A stretch of 64,000 nucleotides of DNA, taken from NCBI GenBank assembly GCA_024362935.1, contig JANCRA010000028.1:6444476-6508475 (forward strand). Direction: 5' to 3'. Positions 1 through 11,356 of the stretch are shown here, in pieces (positions within the stretch are counted from its first letter, which is position 1; every line of letters starts with the position of its first letter). Made by a program: the position numbers and the translations under genes. The notes below the pieces were generated by a model. The model worked only from the letters and a program-made list of their open reading frames with translations. It was not told the DNA's origin and made no database searches. The DNA is from Setophaga petechia (taxonomy: Eukaryota; Chordata; Aves; Passeriformes; Parulidae).

Positions 1-1
1 G

Positions 2-352
2 CGCATGCACCCCTACATCGAGCTGGCCTGGGGCTTCTCCACCGTCCTGGGCATCCTCCTGTTCCTTGCTGAAGTCGTGCTCCTGTGCTGGATAAAATTC
101 CTGCCAGTGGGCTCCATCCTGAAAAACGAGACCACCAACGTGGAGAAGCCCAGCAGCCACGCAGGGTGGCAGTCAGCACTGGTGTCCACCATCATCATGG
201 TCCCTGTGGGTCTGATTTTTGTCGTCTTCACCATCCACTTCTACCGCTCCTTGGTGCGGCACAAAACGGAGCGGCACAACCGGGAGATCGAGGAGCTCCA
301 CAAACTGAAAGTGCAGCTGGATGGGCATGACAGAGGCATGCAGGTGGTGTGA
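2..352 (+). CDS. ORAI2: ORAI2, calcium release-activated calcium channel protein 2 (3' part of CDS)
   Basis: This is the C-terminal 116 codons of an Orai channel subunit, a plasma-membrane protein that forms the store-operated Ca2+ pore opened by STIM proteins. The frame is open from base 2 and ends at TGA 350-352; the start and first two membrane segments lie to the left of the window. Seen in order: a membrane segment beginning [10 protein letters not shown] and running through [12 protein letters not shown] (TM3), a short extracellular loop containing NET (possible N-glycosylation), TM4 ([20 protein letters not shown]), then a cytosolic helix [18 protein letters not shown] that in the family binds the STIM coiled coil. 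The tail [19 protein letters not shown] is specific to ORAI2, whereas ORAI1 and ORAI3 have different tails. The loop between TM3 and TM4 differs from the Pro/Gly-rich loop of mammalian ORAI2. The neighbour ALKBH4 matches the mammalian gene order. Confidence 0.95.
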   Translation, partial: RMHPYIELAWGFSTVLGILLFLAEVVLLCWIKFLPVGSILKNETTNVEKPSSHAGWQSALVSTIIMVPVGLIFVVFTIHFYRSLVRHKTERHNREIEELHKLKVQLDGHDRGMQVV

Positions 353-2347
353 CAGAGCCTGCACACAGCTCAGCCAGGGCTGAGAGAAAAATACCTGGTT
401 TGCTGCTTGGTGAGACGCGCCAGGGATGGATTTTCTTGAGGCTTAAATCTGTAAATGCTACTTGCCTGCCACTTCTAGCTGTGGGTTCTTGTGCTGTTCC
501 ACATGCTGGGGGCTCTGCCCTGGTTCTGGTCCCACACACTTGGTACTTAAGTCAACACTGCCGTGGTGTTCGAGGTCAAAACTTTATCTACCTTAGTGTT
601 GGTAGCCAAAAATCTGTATTTTTTACAAATGCAATATTCCATTGCCAAAAGTGAAACTGCATCAGCTGTCCCAAAGGCCTCTCTGTGTGTATTTGTGTGT
701 GTAGGACCTGTCTTACCTGTCAGAACTCCCTGGCTGTCAGTGCAGCCACAATTAACTGGCAGCTCATTCCTAGAGCAGAGCTGATTAATGTGGGTACCTG
801 CAGCTGACTCAAGGACATCCAGGAAAGCACAACAGAAACTGAGAATGTTGATCACCATTGTTCCAAAGCAAGTATTCCATAAATATATAACCAGAAAAAA
901 AACAGCCTTAGCTTTTATGTTCTTTTTTTTTTTTTTTTGCTGTTCTTTACTGTGTTTTTACAGCTTGGGATGTAGAATTTTGAAATGCAGGAGGCTGGGA
1001 AGTTCTCTCACACTTTCTTCAGTGGCATCTGTCACCTTAGGTTGAGTAAGTGCCAAGATCATGTTTTTTCCCAATAACAGGCAAGAGTGCCCAGGGAAGG
1101 CTTACAGGTGTTTTAGATTTAACAAGGACATTCTTAAAACAGAACAGTGACAGAGAATTTAATGAGACAAGACTTTGAAGGACTAACAAAGCAAGTTTCA
1201 AGGAGGTAGAGGAGTGACAGCAAGTACTGTAGAAATCTGCCACTGTGTCTTCTTCATTTGTGCATTGCTGCGATGCCTTTTGCCTGGTTTGCTGGAGACA
1301 ACAAGCCCAGTCCTGTGTTATTTCATCATTTGGGGGTTTGGTTTTTTTCTTTTTTTAATTGGCTGTAGCATTTTTCTGTCAGAAATGAATGCTTCCTTCT
1401 CCCTTCACCAAAGCAGACGACTCCTCTGGTGGAACCTGGAGCTGTCCTGGCGAGCCTGATGGAGCTGGATCTGGCAGGAATGCTGTGTGCCATTAAAGAG
1501 CTATCCCTTTCCTTTGAGCTCATTTCTTTTTTCAGCAGCTGAGACAATGGCACTTGCATGTCTGTGTTGCTTTGCAAGGGAAGCTTGTAAATTCCATAGC
1601 ATCCTCGTGGGTGAAAACTTCTGTAAAAAAGAAAACTGATTTTATTATTTTTGGTAACTTCGTGGAAAGAAAAGAGTGTTTTGCAATCATCAGCTCTTTT
1701 AAGGGAAAGTCAGGCTTTCTGACACACAGGGCTGCAAGAAGCATAAGCACATTTTCTTGGCCCTGATCCTGTGCTAGTTTCCTCCTCTGCACTCCAAAAC
1801 TGCAGTTTCAGAGTCTCTGAGGCCTTATAGGTTTCTGAAATTATTAAGGATGTTTATAATGTTCTATTTAACCCTGGGCTCTTATTCCACTTTGATTTGA
1901 GGCAGTGTAATGCATGTCAGCTTCCCAGAAGGGACAGTACATGCAAACCCCAGGGGAGCAGGGTGAGCCTATCCCAATATTCCTCTCTGTCAGGGGCCTT
2001 GGGAAGCCACCTCTCATCTCTCTTGTTTACATGGGAATGTGAGCATTGCTGAACAAGTTGCTTAGCACTGTGTCTGTGGCTTTCATCTGCTGTTCTTGCT
2101 GCAGTTGGCATGTACCATATTGGCTGATGTGCAGCAAAGAAAATAGTCTTTGTGTGCTAAATGACTAATCTGTACTCATGTGCATATGCAAAAAACAAGG
2201 AGTGTCCTCCAGGAAGTGGGGTGGTCATGAAATTCATATGAACTCCCCAGGACTCTCCCCTTTCTCCCTCCTCTTTTTTACCATAATAAAAATGAAAAGG
2301 TTTATACAACAGAATCAGAGTTGGGTTTTCTGCCAAGTGCTACACGT
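353..2347 (+). other. ORAI2 3' untranslated region and downstream DNA
   Basis: No coding exon is seen. The left part is expected to be the ORAI2 3' UTR. Candidate poly(A) signals on this strand are ATTAAA at 1492-1497 and AATAAA at 2285-2290; the sequence does not say which is used. A T-rich run lies at 921-938. Confidence 0.5.
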
Positions 2348-2447
2348 NNNNNNNNNNNNNNNNNNNNNNNNNNNNNNNNNNNNNNNNNNNNNNNNNNNNN
2401 NNNNNNNNNNNNNNNNNNNNNNNNNNNNNNNNNNNNNNNNNNNNNNN
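2348..2447. other. Assembly gap (100 N)
   Basis: One hundred consecutive N, the usual placeholder for a gap of unknown size. Any apparent reading frame crossing it is meaningless. Confidence 0.99.
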
Positions 2448-3728
2448 TGCCTCTCTTCCTGCAATTTATTTACATTTTTCACCACTGTTAGATCCAGGTT
2501 TTGTGTTGCAGAAATGTTACCTGTGGTTCCAGGCACAGGAGTTCATCCAATAAGGAAGAAGTGGGGATGTTGTACTTGTCCAGCTGGGTATCTCTGTGTT
2601 CTCCAGCACCTGAAAATCCTCCTTGTTCCTGTGGCTGTCAGCAGGATTCCCATCAGTCAAGCCAGCCTTTTCCACACTGTCACTGCTGTCCCAACAGGGC
2701 CTGCCAGCTCTCTGTGGCACGTCTGGGTTTGTGTGGCCGTGCCTGGCCACGTCTGTCCTGTGCTGTCACCTCTCTGGTCGTTCCTGGGGTGCCTGTCGTT
2801 CTTGGAATGTCCCAGGTTTTGTGTGGCTGCAATCCTGCAATGCCTGCATGGAGATGCTTCTCCCAAGGGTTCCACCCTCAGATGGGGATTAGTGTTGAGG
2901 ATGTCCCCTGATGGGTGTGGGCTTTCTGTGCCAGCGTTGGGCTCTGGGCTGCTGCACTCTGGGGTGGCTGCTGCCCTAATTCTCTTCCCCCTTGGGCTGT
3001 GGCTCTCTGGACCAGCTATTGCCTTGTCTGAGCTATTTCTCCAATTTTTGCACTGGAGCTTAGCACAGGGACAGCCATGATTTAGGGACAGCCACGATCT
3101 TGCTTCAGATTATTTTTTATTTTGGCCAGTTTTTGCCCAGCAGGAAAATGCCTCTGCAGGCACCAGCGCTGCAGGGACCCTGCCTGCCCCACCCTGGAGC
3201 AGGGAAGGAACTCTCAAGGACAGGGGGAACAACAATTCTTTGTATCATTCCCGTGCACCAGCCTTGGTTAGAAGGCAATTCCTCTCTCCCTTTCCATCTT
3301 GGCAGGAGTAAAGAAGGGGCAGGACCGCGAGCTGGAGGGAGCAGGATCGGGTTCTCCCTTTGCAGTATTCAGAGGCAGCTCTCACTCTGTGGTCTCCTAT
3401 TTTTAACATCGCCCCGGGGCCGGCTGGCTCCCTGTTGCAATGGAGAGGAGGCTCTCGAGGAGAATTTTTGACCGTGAGAGGTGGAGTCGTGTTGGATTTG
3501 AGCATGTGAGGGATGAAAGTGACACCGTGCGAGAGCCCCGGGCAGAGGGAGGGCTGGAAGTGTTTCTGGAGAGCACCGGGGTGGGTGCAGCTGCAGAGGG
3601 AACATCCCCTCCATATCCTTCCCTCCCACATCCTTCCTCTGGAATGTGGGGATGGGCAATCCCAAATTGCCTCGAGGTTACCTGTGCTGGGCTGGGAGGT
3701 GGAGGTGCTCCTCCTGCCTTTCACAATG

Positions 3729-4069
3729 TCTCTCTTTCCTTTCCTTTCCTTTCCTTTCCTTTCCTTTCCTTTCCTTTCCTTTCCTTTCCTTTCCTTTTCC
3801 TTTCCTTTCCTTTCCTTTCCTTTCCTTTCCTTTCTTCCTTTCCTTTCCTTCCTTTCCTTTCCTTTCCTTTCCTTTCCTTTCCTTTCCTTTCCTTTCCTTT
3901 CCTTTCCTCTTACCTTTCTTCTTTCCTTTCCTTTCCTCTTTCCTTTCTTCTTTCCTTTCCTTCTCCTCTCCTCTCCTCTCCTCTCCTCTCCTCTCCTCTC
4001 ACTCTCCTCTCCTCTCCTCTCCTCTCCTCTCCTCTCCTCTCCTCTCCTCTCCTCTCCTCTCCTCTCCTC
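3729..4069. repeat. Polypyrimidine microsatellite, (TTTCC)n passing into (CTCTC)n
   Basis: About 340 bases of almost pure C/T on the + strand. The first part is TTTCC pentamers with a few TTTTCC and TTCC interruptions. From about 3960 the unit changes to CTCTC/TCTCC pentamers. The strand asymmetry is nearly complete, with purines appearing only at isolated points. Confidence 0.97.
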
Positions 4070-5702
4070 GAGTTTCCCTGCTGCTGTAGATTCCTTATCT
4101 TTTAAATCTCATTGCATCAACTGCTAAGGCAGCTTCCTCAACGCCCCCTCAAGCTGCAATCAAATTCAGCTGGGCCAGGGGGGATATTTTCTGGTTAACT
4201 CACAAGTTCTCTCCCCTACAGCCCATTTCAAAGCAGATTCAGTAATTTAAATTGGCTGGATTTGCACAGTATTTCCCTGAATCCCTGTGTGTCCAGCTGT
4301 GAGCTTGCTTTCTGCCCAGAAGTGTGACAGCCATGAGTGCTAGAGAAAAAGAAAAAAAAATCTGTATTTCAGCTTTGCCTATTCCTGTTTTACCTCTGCA
4401 TGAACAATATTTAATGTAGAACAACGAATGTATCTCAGTTATTGTCCAGCTGTGTGACAGAAACTGGATAAACTCGCTCAGGTTTTATGCTTCTTGGTGA
4501 TTTCAGACTGATTTCTTGAAAGGCAGCTCAAGTCCTCCTGCACCTTCTTATGGGTTAACTTGGGTTCTGCTTTTTTGTAAAAAGTTTGGTCAGATATTAT
4601 CATTCTCCTTTTGGCAGTGCACAAGGAGATAACAATTAGATGTACTTCCTTTAATGAGGGTCTGGGTCTTGGCACGGCATTTACAAGGAGGTTAAGGAGA
4701 CAAGAAACTCCTATAACAGGAAGACCATTAAAATTTGTCTTCTGTTAATAATAATACAAGCTTAGTGGACAAAATTACTTTAAAGAGCTCATTAAGATTA
4801 AAACATCTTCATACCTAGCTCAGATTTCTATGGTACTTGACAGTAAATTGTTAATGTTTTGTGACACTGCAAAACAGGATATTCTGGCTTTTTTTTTTTT
4901 TCCTGGCTTTTTAGGAGAGAATGTACATGAAGTTTTAAGGAGTAATACTGAGCAGATGGGTGTGCATTTTGATCTAAGGATGATGCCCAAGAGGATGTTT
5001 AACAGGTGAAAAATGTCAAAAGACTGGCACAGCAATGTAGTGACTGGATTAAGTTTTGGAATTCAAAAACACCAAGAAAAAGCCTTCACTTTTTGGCTCA
5101 GTATTTAATTATTTGCATTTTTTCACATTTAAGATATCAGCTAGAAAGAGCTGGAATCTTCTGGCAAGAACAGCAGCTTCCTGTATAGTTCAATCAAGGC
5201 AGAAAAATCCAGCCAGCAAATGCAGAGCACAAGATGAACTGACACTGTGTAAGTTATTGTGGCAATCTGATTCATCAGAATCCATCATCTGCTTTCACTG
5301 TGGAGAGAATGGAGCAGCAGGGACACACAGAAAGTATTTTAGCAGCCTGAGAGTACAATATAAATGTAGAATTGGAGCACTGGAAATTCGGGCCAAGCAT
5401 TAATGGCAACACTTTGCTGCAGTGTGCTGAGCAGAGAGCAGATCCATGGAGAGGCTTGGAACTGCAGGGTGAGGGGGATCCAGGTGCAGTGTTTGCTCTC
5501 TCTGTGACAGCCTGGGCTGGGTTTCCTCCCTGTGTGTCTGTGCCAGGCTCCTCCTCCTGCTTGGACAAAGCCCCTCTGCTCCAGGTGCTGTCCTGGGGAT
5601 ATTCCACTCCCAGTGCTGCTGAGCCCTGTGGGTGCTGAGCTGCAGAAAAAGGGAGGAACTGCTGCTCTCAGCACACTCCCTGCTTTGGGGAGAGAGCTGG
5701 AC

Positions 5703-5940
5703 ATCACAGAATGGGTTGGCTTGGAGGGGACTTTAATGATCATGCAGTTCCCACCCCCTCTCATGGGCAGGGACACCTTCCACTAGACCAGGTTCCTCCA
5801 GCCTGGCCTTGGACACTCCCAGGGATCCAGGGGCAGCCACAGCTTCTCTGGGCACCCTTTGCCAGGGCCTCCCAACCCTCACAGGGAAGAATTTCTTCCA
5901 AATACCTAATCTAGATCTACCCTCTTCCAGCTGCAGCCTA
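5703..5940 (-). mobile_element. CR1 LINE 3' fragment
   Basis: A diverged CR1 tail, reverse-complemented. It opens with CATCACAGAATGGGTTGG, the complement of the CR1 3' terminus. It continues through the family landmarks CATGGGCAGGGACACCTTCC, ACTAGACCAGGTT, CAGCTTCTCTGGGC and AATTTCTTCCAAATACCTAA. It is truncated like most avian CR1 copies and has no intact reading frame. Confidence 0.9.
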
Positions 5941-7302
5941 TGAGGAATTTCCTGGGACAGAGCTCACTGTGAGCAGGTGTGGCCTGCCTTGTTGTGTGTC
6001 TGTGTTTGCAGTGAAGAGCTTCCATCAGAGGGGATGTGCTGTGACTGCTGCTGGAGCTCCTTGAGGACACTCACCAGCCCACCTGGATGGAGGTTTGGAG
6101 TCTGGGACTGCCCATGGGAACCCTGCTGGAATTAGCACTAAACTGAACCTGGCTCGTTGCAGCCCACAAAGGGCTCTGCTTGTATCTGTTGGCTTAAACT
6201 GATGAAAAATATCCTGACTGACCCATCTGATTCCTGGTTTCTGTCCTGGGTGAAGAGCTCCCTGCCCTGCAGAAAAGCAGAGGAGTGTGCAGTCAGTGCC
6301 AAGGATGCACTTTGGGGCAGAGCCCAGCAGTGCAGGGACACTGAGATCTGTCTGTCCCTTCCCTTGCCAACCAAGGCAGCACTGCCTGCTGGTGGCAGGG
6401 TGTTGTTTTCCTGCTGCAGGTGAGACTGTGCTGAAGGGCTGCCATGGCAGCACGGTGTTTATTAAAGGATCACACACTTCTTCCATGGCACAACTTCATT
6501 TTCAAGAGCACAGAAGTTTGTTCAGAGCAGACAGATGGCCTCAGATCAGCTTCTGCTGCAAATGACTGCTTGAGTCTTAGGTACGAGGCATGATTCAAAC
6601 CTGACTGCTGGGGGTGCCAGGAAAATAAATGATAGCTGCCAGGGTTGCAGTCTGTTGCCCAGCTAATTCCCAAAATCTCACTCCTGCTACTGAGAGCCGA
6701 CAGCAGGGTTCAGAGATGACAAATGATCAGAAAATAACACAGTCTGTGCAGGCCTTTGGTCTGATCTATGTCCAAGCCCAGAGTCAGCACTGGTCCTCTG
6801 CAAATGCTGCTGTTTATCCCAGAAGATACAGGTCACACATGGAATTTATGATTAATCCTCATTGTTAGAGCATGAATCTTCAGCAAAGGATAATTACTTT
6901 AATTAGTTCTCAGTGTTTTGTACTGTCTGTGGAGAGATATCTGCTTACCTTCCTCCCCTGAGACCTGGTCTCTACAGGACCTGTCTGAGGTGGGTGAGGG
7001 GATATTTGTCCCCCCAGGGCTGGATGCAACATTCAAACCAGTCTGACAGGATCAAGCATGGGCCAGGAAAATTTATAATCTGTGCCAGGGCTTGGGCTGA
7101 AACTGTGTCAAGGGCTGTTTGATACTCTGTTTAATGTTTCTAAGTTTCTTGGGTTCATTTAAGTGTTTAGGCACTGGTTGTTTGCTTTTTTGTTACAAAA
7201 CAGGTAATGATGCAACCTATAATTTCTGACTTTGGCTTAAAAATTCCCATTGCCCAGGAGGTTTCGAAGCTCACCCCTTTCACTTGTGTGTTAAATCTTG
7301 AT

Positions 7303-7308
7303 TTTATT
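7303..7308 (-). terminator. ALKBH4: ALKBH4 poly(A) signal AATAAA
   Basis: TTTATT on the + strand, i.e. AATAAA on the ALKBH4 strand, about 90 bases past the ALKBH4 stop codon. This implies a very short 3' UTR. Confidence 0.75.
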
Positions 7309-7397
7309 GAGCTTATCTCTGCACCTCAGAAATAAACCTCGTCATACAAATTCCATACCCCATCTTACACCTCTCCCAACAAAACGCAACCTCTTGG

Positions 7398-9430
7398 TCA
7401 CACGGGCCTCCCTTGGAAGGAAAGAGCAATTTGCAGCAGTTCTTTGCCCAGCTCCTCGTGCCTGCCCCCGGGGCAGAACTCGGCAGAGAGCTCCCTGAAG
7501 GTGATGCAGACGCGGCGGTGCTGGATGTGCCTGCGGCGGATGCCGTGCTTCCACTTGTACCGCGCATCCCCGTGCAGCACCACCAGCGACCTCTGGGGCA
7601 AGAGGATGGCCACGCTCACCTCCTTGCCCGGAACCTGCCTTGGCGACAAAAAACACTCGGTCCCCTCTTCTCCTGGATTTCTGCACGCTGATGTCTGTGT
7701 GGAAGGTGCAGGGGGGGTTAATTCTTCCTCACTGGAAATGGGAAATAATTGGATGGTGTCCTGTGAGTCGCAGGACATGGAGAGCACAGTTTCTGAGAGC
7801 AGGTTCAGGCTGACCAGGCGCTCCCCCCAGAGCCACCAGTCATCAAAGTGGGGGTCGATGGCAGAGCCTCTCTCGGGTCTGTAGTCCAGGTTACACTGTT
7901 CCACAGGTAAGAAACCACTGAGCACAGCACAGGCCTTCATCTGTGCCACAATCTTCCTGCTGAAACTTGGCAAGCCAGTAAAGCTGCCAGCTTTCAGCCT
8001 TTGTTTCTTGAAGTTCACTTTGGGTCCGTAGTCCTGTTGGAAAAGAAGAGGGAGGGGAAAGCTAGTGTAAAGGAAAAATCTAGGACAAGTCTTTTTGGAG
8101 AGGCTGTTCCTGCAGAGTTCTGTTCTCATCTCTTCCAGTGACCTGGTTGCCAGGTTGCAAAAGGACTCAGTGAATCTACATTAATCTCTCTGGATTTGTA
8201 AAGTAAGACCAAATCTGAACACCCACTTCTTTCCCTTGGAGATTGTGTGAACTTTAATGCTTGAACACACACCATCAAATACTGTTTATTGTAACTATCA
8301 TGTATTTTTGCAAGAAGTTGATTTTAATTACAGATAATTCTTGCCATTGATTTCAGGAAAAGCTTTCAAAGGAAAACACTTCATGAAACATCTCAATATT
8401 GTGGGTTTTGAAAACAGCTTTCCTTTTCCAGAGGGATCTAAGATCAGATGTGCTTCCAAAGTCCAACCTGTTTCTTTCGGCCAGACTGCGATGGTTTCCA
8501 GTCATCTCGATCCATCAGTTCCACTATCTCACACTCTTCATCTTCACTAATGAACTCCTCCACCAGGAACACTCCTGGAAAGGGAAATGCCCAGCCAGCA
8601 AATTCCGAGTGCTCATTTCCTATAGCTAGGCCTGTTGCTGGACAGTAAGTGAAATTATCTTCTCCCTGTGGAAATATCAACGGAAAAGGAAAAAGAAGCA
8701 ATAAGATATTTCCATTATGTACCCCTGCAACCTTGCTATTGCAGCATGAAAACTGCACACTATTCTTGCAGACAGAGAAATTTTACAGCTGCTTTTGGGG
8801 AACAACTATTCTCTGCTCTTTTTTTCCAGCTGCAGCATCAATGTGCTGCTTGTTTGAAGCCACTTTTTTTTTTTTTTTTTTTTTTCCTAGAGATGTCTTT
8901 ATCCTGGAAAAACAGGGAAAAACCGATGGCCCTCAGGGCCACAGGTATAAGGAGATTAATGGTGGGTATTGCTGCAGAGATACAGTTTGTCATAGCAATA
9001 AATGCTGAATGAGGAAAGTTGATGAAAACCGCGCAGGCCACAAGGCTGAGCTGTAACAAACGAATGTGAACGTAACACGTGAGGCTCAGGTGAGCTCCGG
9101 CTCTGAGCGTTATTGAGGCGAGCAATTCACAATACCCGGGCTGGGGGGTGGCTGCCGGGAGGGCTCTGCTCGGGCCCATCCTGTGACCCTGCGGCCCCGG
9201 GGTCCCCGCTCCGGGCACGGGGGTCCCACGGCCGCCCCGCCCCGAGGGGCCCCGGCCCCGGTCCCCGCCGCCCCCCGGCTCCTCCCGCCCGCCCCGCCCC
9301 GCTCCGCCGCCCGCCCCCTCCCCGGTACCTGCGGGGGCGGAGCGGCCGGCGCGGGCCCCTCACAGAGCAGGCAGGAGCGGATCCCCTTGCAGCCGCAGCC
9401 CGGCCCTCCGCCGCCGCCCGCCGCCTGCAT
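7398..9430 (-). CDS. ALKBH4: ALKBH4, Fe(II)/2-oxoglutarate dioxygenase (alkB homolog 4)
   Basis: Three coding exons: 9329-9430, 8468-8665 and 7398-8033, all joined in phase 0, giving 311 residues (human 302). The family member demethylates K84me1 of actin and has reported roles in actomyosin function and DNA 6mA removal. A short N-terminal cysteine cluster (C12, C14, C20, C23 in CGCKGIRSCLLC) is followed by the AlkB fold. The iron ligands are present: H162 and D164 in DPHFDDWWLWG and H263 in YKWKHGIRRRHI. R274/R280 in RRVCITFRE are the likely 2-oxoglutarate contacts. The C-terminus ALSFQGRPV matches the family exactly. The start at 9430 is the only ATG in frame shortly before the cysteine cluster and lies in the CpG-rich promoter shared with LRWD1. 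The exon 2 donor is GTTGGA, weaker than usual. Confidence 0.96.
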
Positions 9431-9960
9431 CCCGCCGGCTCCCGCCTGCACCCCCTCCCCGCTCCCGCTCCTCCTCCCGCCCTTCCTTCCTCTCCGGTTC
9501 CTCTTCTCCCCGGCCGCTTCCAGGTGAGGCCAGCGGGGCTGGGCGCAGGCCGCGCGGTCGGGCAGCGGGGGTGGAAGGGGGGTGCGGGCGGACTCGCGCT
9601 CCCAGCAGCCCCCGCGGCGCGCCCGGGCTCCGCGCCGCTGTTGGGCGCCGCGGGGGACGCTGGGAGTTGTAGGCGCGGCGCACACCCCCGCGGGGGCGCC
9701 TCAGGCCGCGGCCGGCGCCGGCCCCTCGCGGTGCTCGGTGTCCGGAGGCGGCGGTGACGGGCGAGGCCTCGGCCGGGGCCGCACCTGCCCCGCCCGGGCC
9801 GGTCCGGCCCTGCCCACGGGCGGAGCCGCGGCCTGCGGCCGGGGATACCCCGCGGCCCGGAAGCCGCCCGGCGTGCGCGGACAGCCCAGCATCCGTGGCC
9901 TTGTCACCGCCGCGGCATCGCGTCCCGGGGCAGCTCCACGGAACACGTTCAGGTCAGGGG
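9110..9960. promoter_or_regulatory. CpG-rich bidirectional promoter of ALKBH4 and LRWD1
   Basis: About 850 bases of very high G+C with dense CpG cover the first ALKBH4 exon (minus strand, ATG at 9430) and the likely first non-coding exon of LRWD1 (plus strand, donor at 9524). No TATA box stands out. The layout indicates a head-to-head CpG-island promoter; the exact start sites cannot be read from sequence. Confidence 0.75.
9431..9523 (+). other. LRWD1: Probable LRWD1 5' non-coding exon
   Basis: A strong donor, TTCCAG/GTGAGG, sits at 9523/9524 on the + strand inside the CpG island. The coding exon of LRWD1 is preceded by a good acceptor (TTTTCTCTAG ending at 11297), leaving 59 bases of 5' UTR before the ATG at 11357. 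An upstream non-coding exon is therefore required, and this is the best candidate. Its left edge is a guess bounded by the ALKBH4 start codon. Confidence 0.45.
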
Positions 9961-11297
9961 ATGCCCGGCCCTGGGGCTCCATCCCGAGAGCTGCGGGGGC
10001 AGGAGGGGCCCGTTCCCTGTGCAATAACCCCGGCGTTCGGCACCCCCCGGTAACCGAATGTGCTTCTGCAGCATCCCCGGGGCTGTGGGATGGGACCGGC
10101 CGTGTCTGGCCTTCCCTGCAGCTCCTGCCCTGTCACGGCTGTGTCAATGTGCCAAAGAGAGGGCCACGGACCGTCCAGTCACTGGTGTCACATTTTTATT
10201 GTACGCACAGGACCTGGGGGAGGTTTGGTTGGACAAGCCTGACCCTGTGCTTGGACTCTCGGGGAGACCTCTGTCGTTTGAAGGATCAAATCCCAAAGAG
10301 CTGCTGTTTGAGCTGGTTTTCAGTTCAGCTCTTTGTGCTTGTATACAGTATTTCAGTGCATACGATATTTCATTGTATACGATATTGTATCTTGCTCTTC
10401 ACACAGTGTTGCAGGTGCTGTAGATGTGTGCTGCTGCTGTAACCAAGCCCAAGCACAGCTCAGTGCCCCGTGTGCCCCACACGATGTGCTGGAGTGGCAT
10501 TTGGGCAGCACTGATCTAACACAGAAAGACAGGAGCGAGCCTGGCCTTGGAGCTCTGTTCTCTTTTATTTGCCTCTCTTGGAATCTGTGTCAGGAAGAGT
10601 GGGAAGCCCTGGACCAGTCATTTCGTGGAGCTCTTTTGGCCCTGTCAGCACTGTTATTCCAAATATCAGCATATCCCTCTGTGTGTGTGTGTCTGCTGAA
10701 ACATCAGTTAATCACCAACAAGACAGAGAACTCTGATGACTTTTTTTTATTCCTTCATGAGGAAATTATGTCCTTGATTGGTGTGTGCTTGAACTTCTGC
10801 TGATTAATTCAGTTTTCCAAAATTTTTGGGAATTTGGAAGTCATCGGGCAAGAGTCTGTCCAGCTGGCCAGGCCAGTGAGCTCAGTGTCACCTTTTTGGG
10901 AGAAAACCATTCACAGCAGGTGTGTTGACTCTTACTGCTGCTTTTTGTTTGAAAGAATGTTGGAATTCCTGGAGCAGAGCCCGGGAGAGGCACAAGCAGG
11001 TACCTGTGATGCTGTCCTGGTCCTGAGTGCCATCACTCATGGACAGCTTTCACCTGCAGCAGGTCTGTCACTCCAACAGCCACGGGATGTATCCCTGTTG
11101 TTCTGGAGATGGATTGGATCAGCGTGCTGGGAGCCTGTGCCCAATCCAATAATAATCTTTGCCATGTTCATTTCAACCAAGTAAAAAAGGTGACTTCCAA
11201 CACAGCAGCAAAACCAGTAGATAACCTCATAATTTTTTTTTTTCCCTCCCTTGGAGCTGTTGAAAGATTTCCTCTTATTCCCATTTGTTTTCTCTAG
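9961..11297. other. LRWD1 5' UTR intron, right part
   Basis: No coding exon is seen. It carries the first copy of a ~100-base duplicated segment (10699-10803). Confidence 0.5.
10699..10803. repeat. Dispersed duplicate, copy A
   Basis: Copy A of a ~100-base segment that recurs in the same orientation at 12148-12249 (copy B). Shared landmarks are ATCAGTTAATCACCAACAAG, GACAGAGAACTCTG, a T run, and TCCTTGATTGGTGTGTGCTT. The two copies differ by scattered substitutions and the length of the T run. They flank the first coding exon of LRWD1. Confidence 0.9.
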
Positions 11298-11356
11298 GTA
11301 ACCAGAAGACATCCTACAGCTGACTGGTGGTTCCAGCAGAGAGGTGGAGGTTAAAA

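Larger units (their letters stand above)
2448..7302. other. Intergenic DNA between ORAI2 and ALKBH4
   Basis: I see no gene here. The stretch holds a polypyrimidine microsatellite (3729-4069) and one CR1 copy (about 5703-5940), listed separately. The rest is unique-looking, moderately AT-rich DNA without paired splice sites or recognisable protein similarity on either strand. Confidence 0.6.

Noticed and set aside
2178..3080. A 300-codon + strand frame across the gap
   Set aside because: It crosses 100 N, and the parts on each side show no similarity to a known protein.
3440..4127. Two + strand frames of FLSFP/LLSSP repeats, over 200 codons
   Set aside because: Pure translation of the TTTCC/CTCTC microsatellite.
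9582..10442. A 286-codon + strand frame right of the CpG island
   Set aside because: The composition reflects GC-rich DNA with few stop codons; it has no splice support and overlaps the presumed LRWD1 5' intron.
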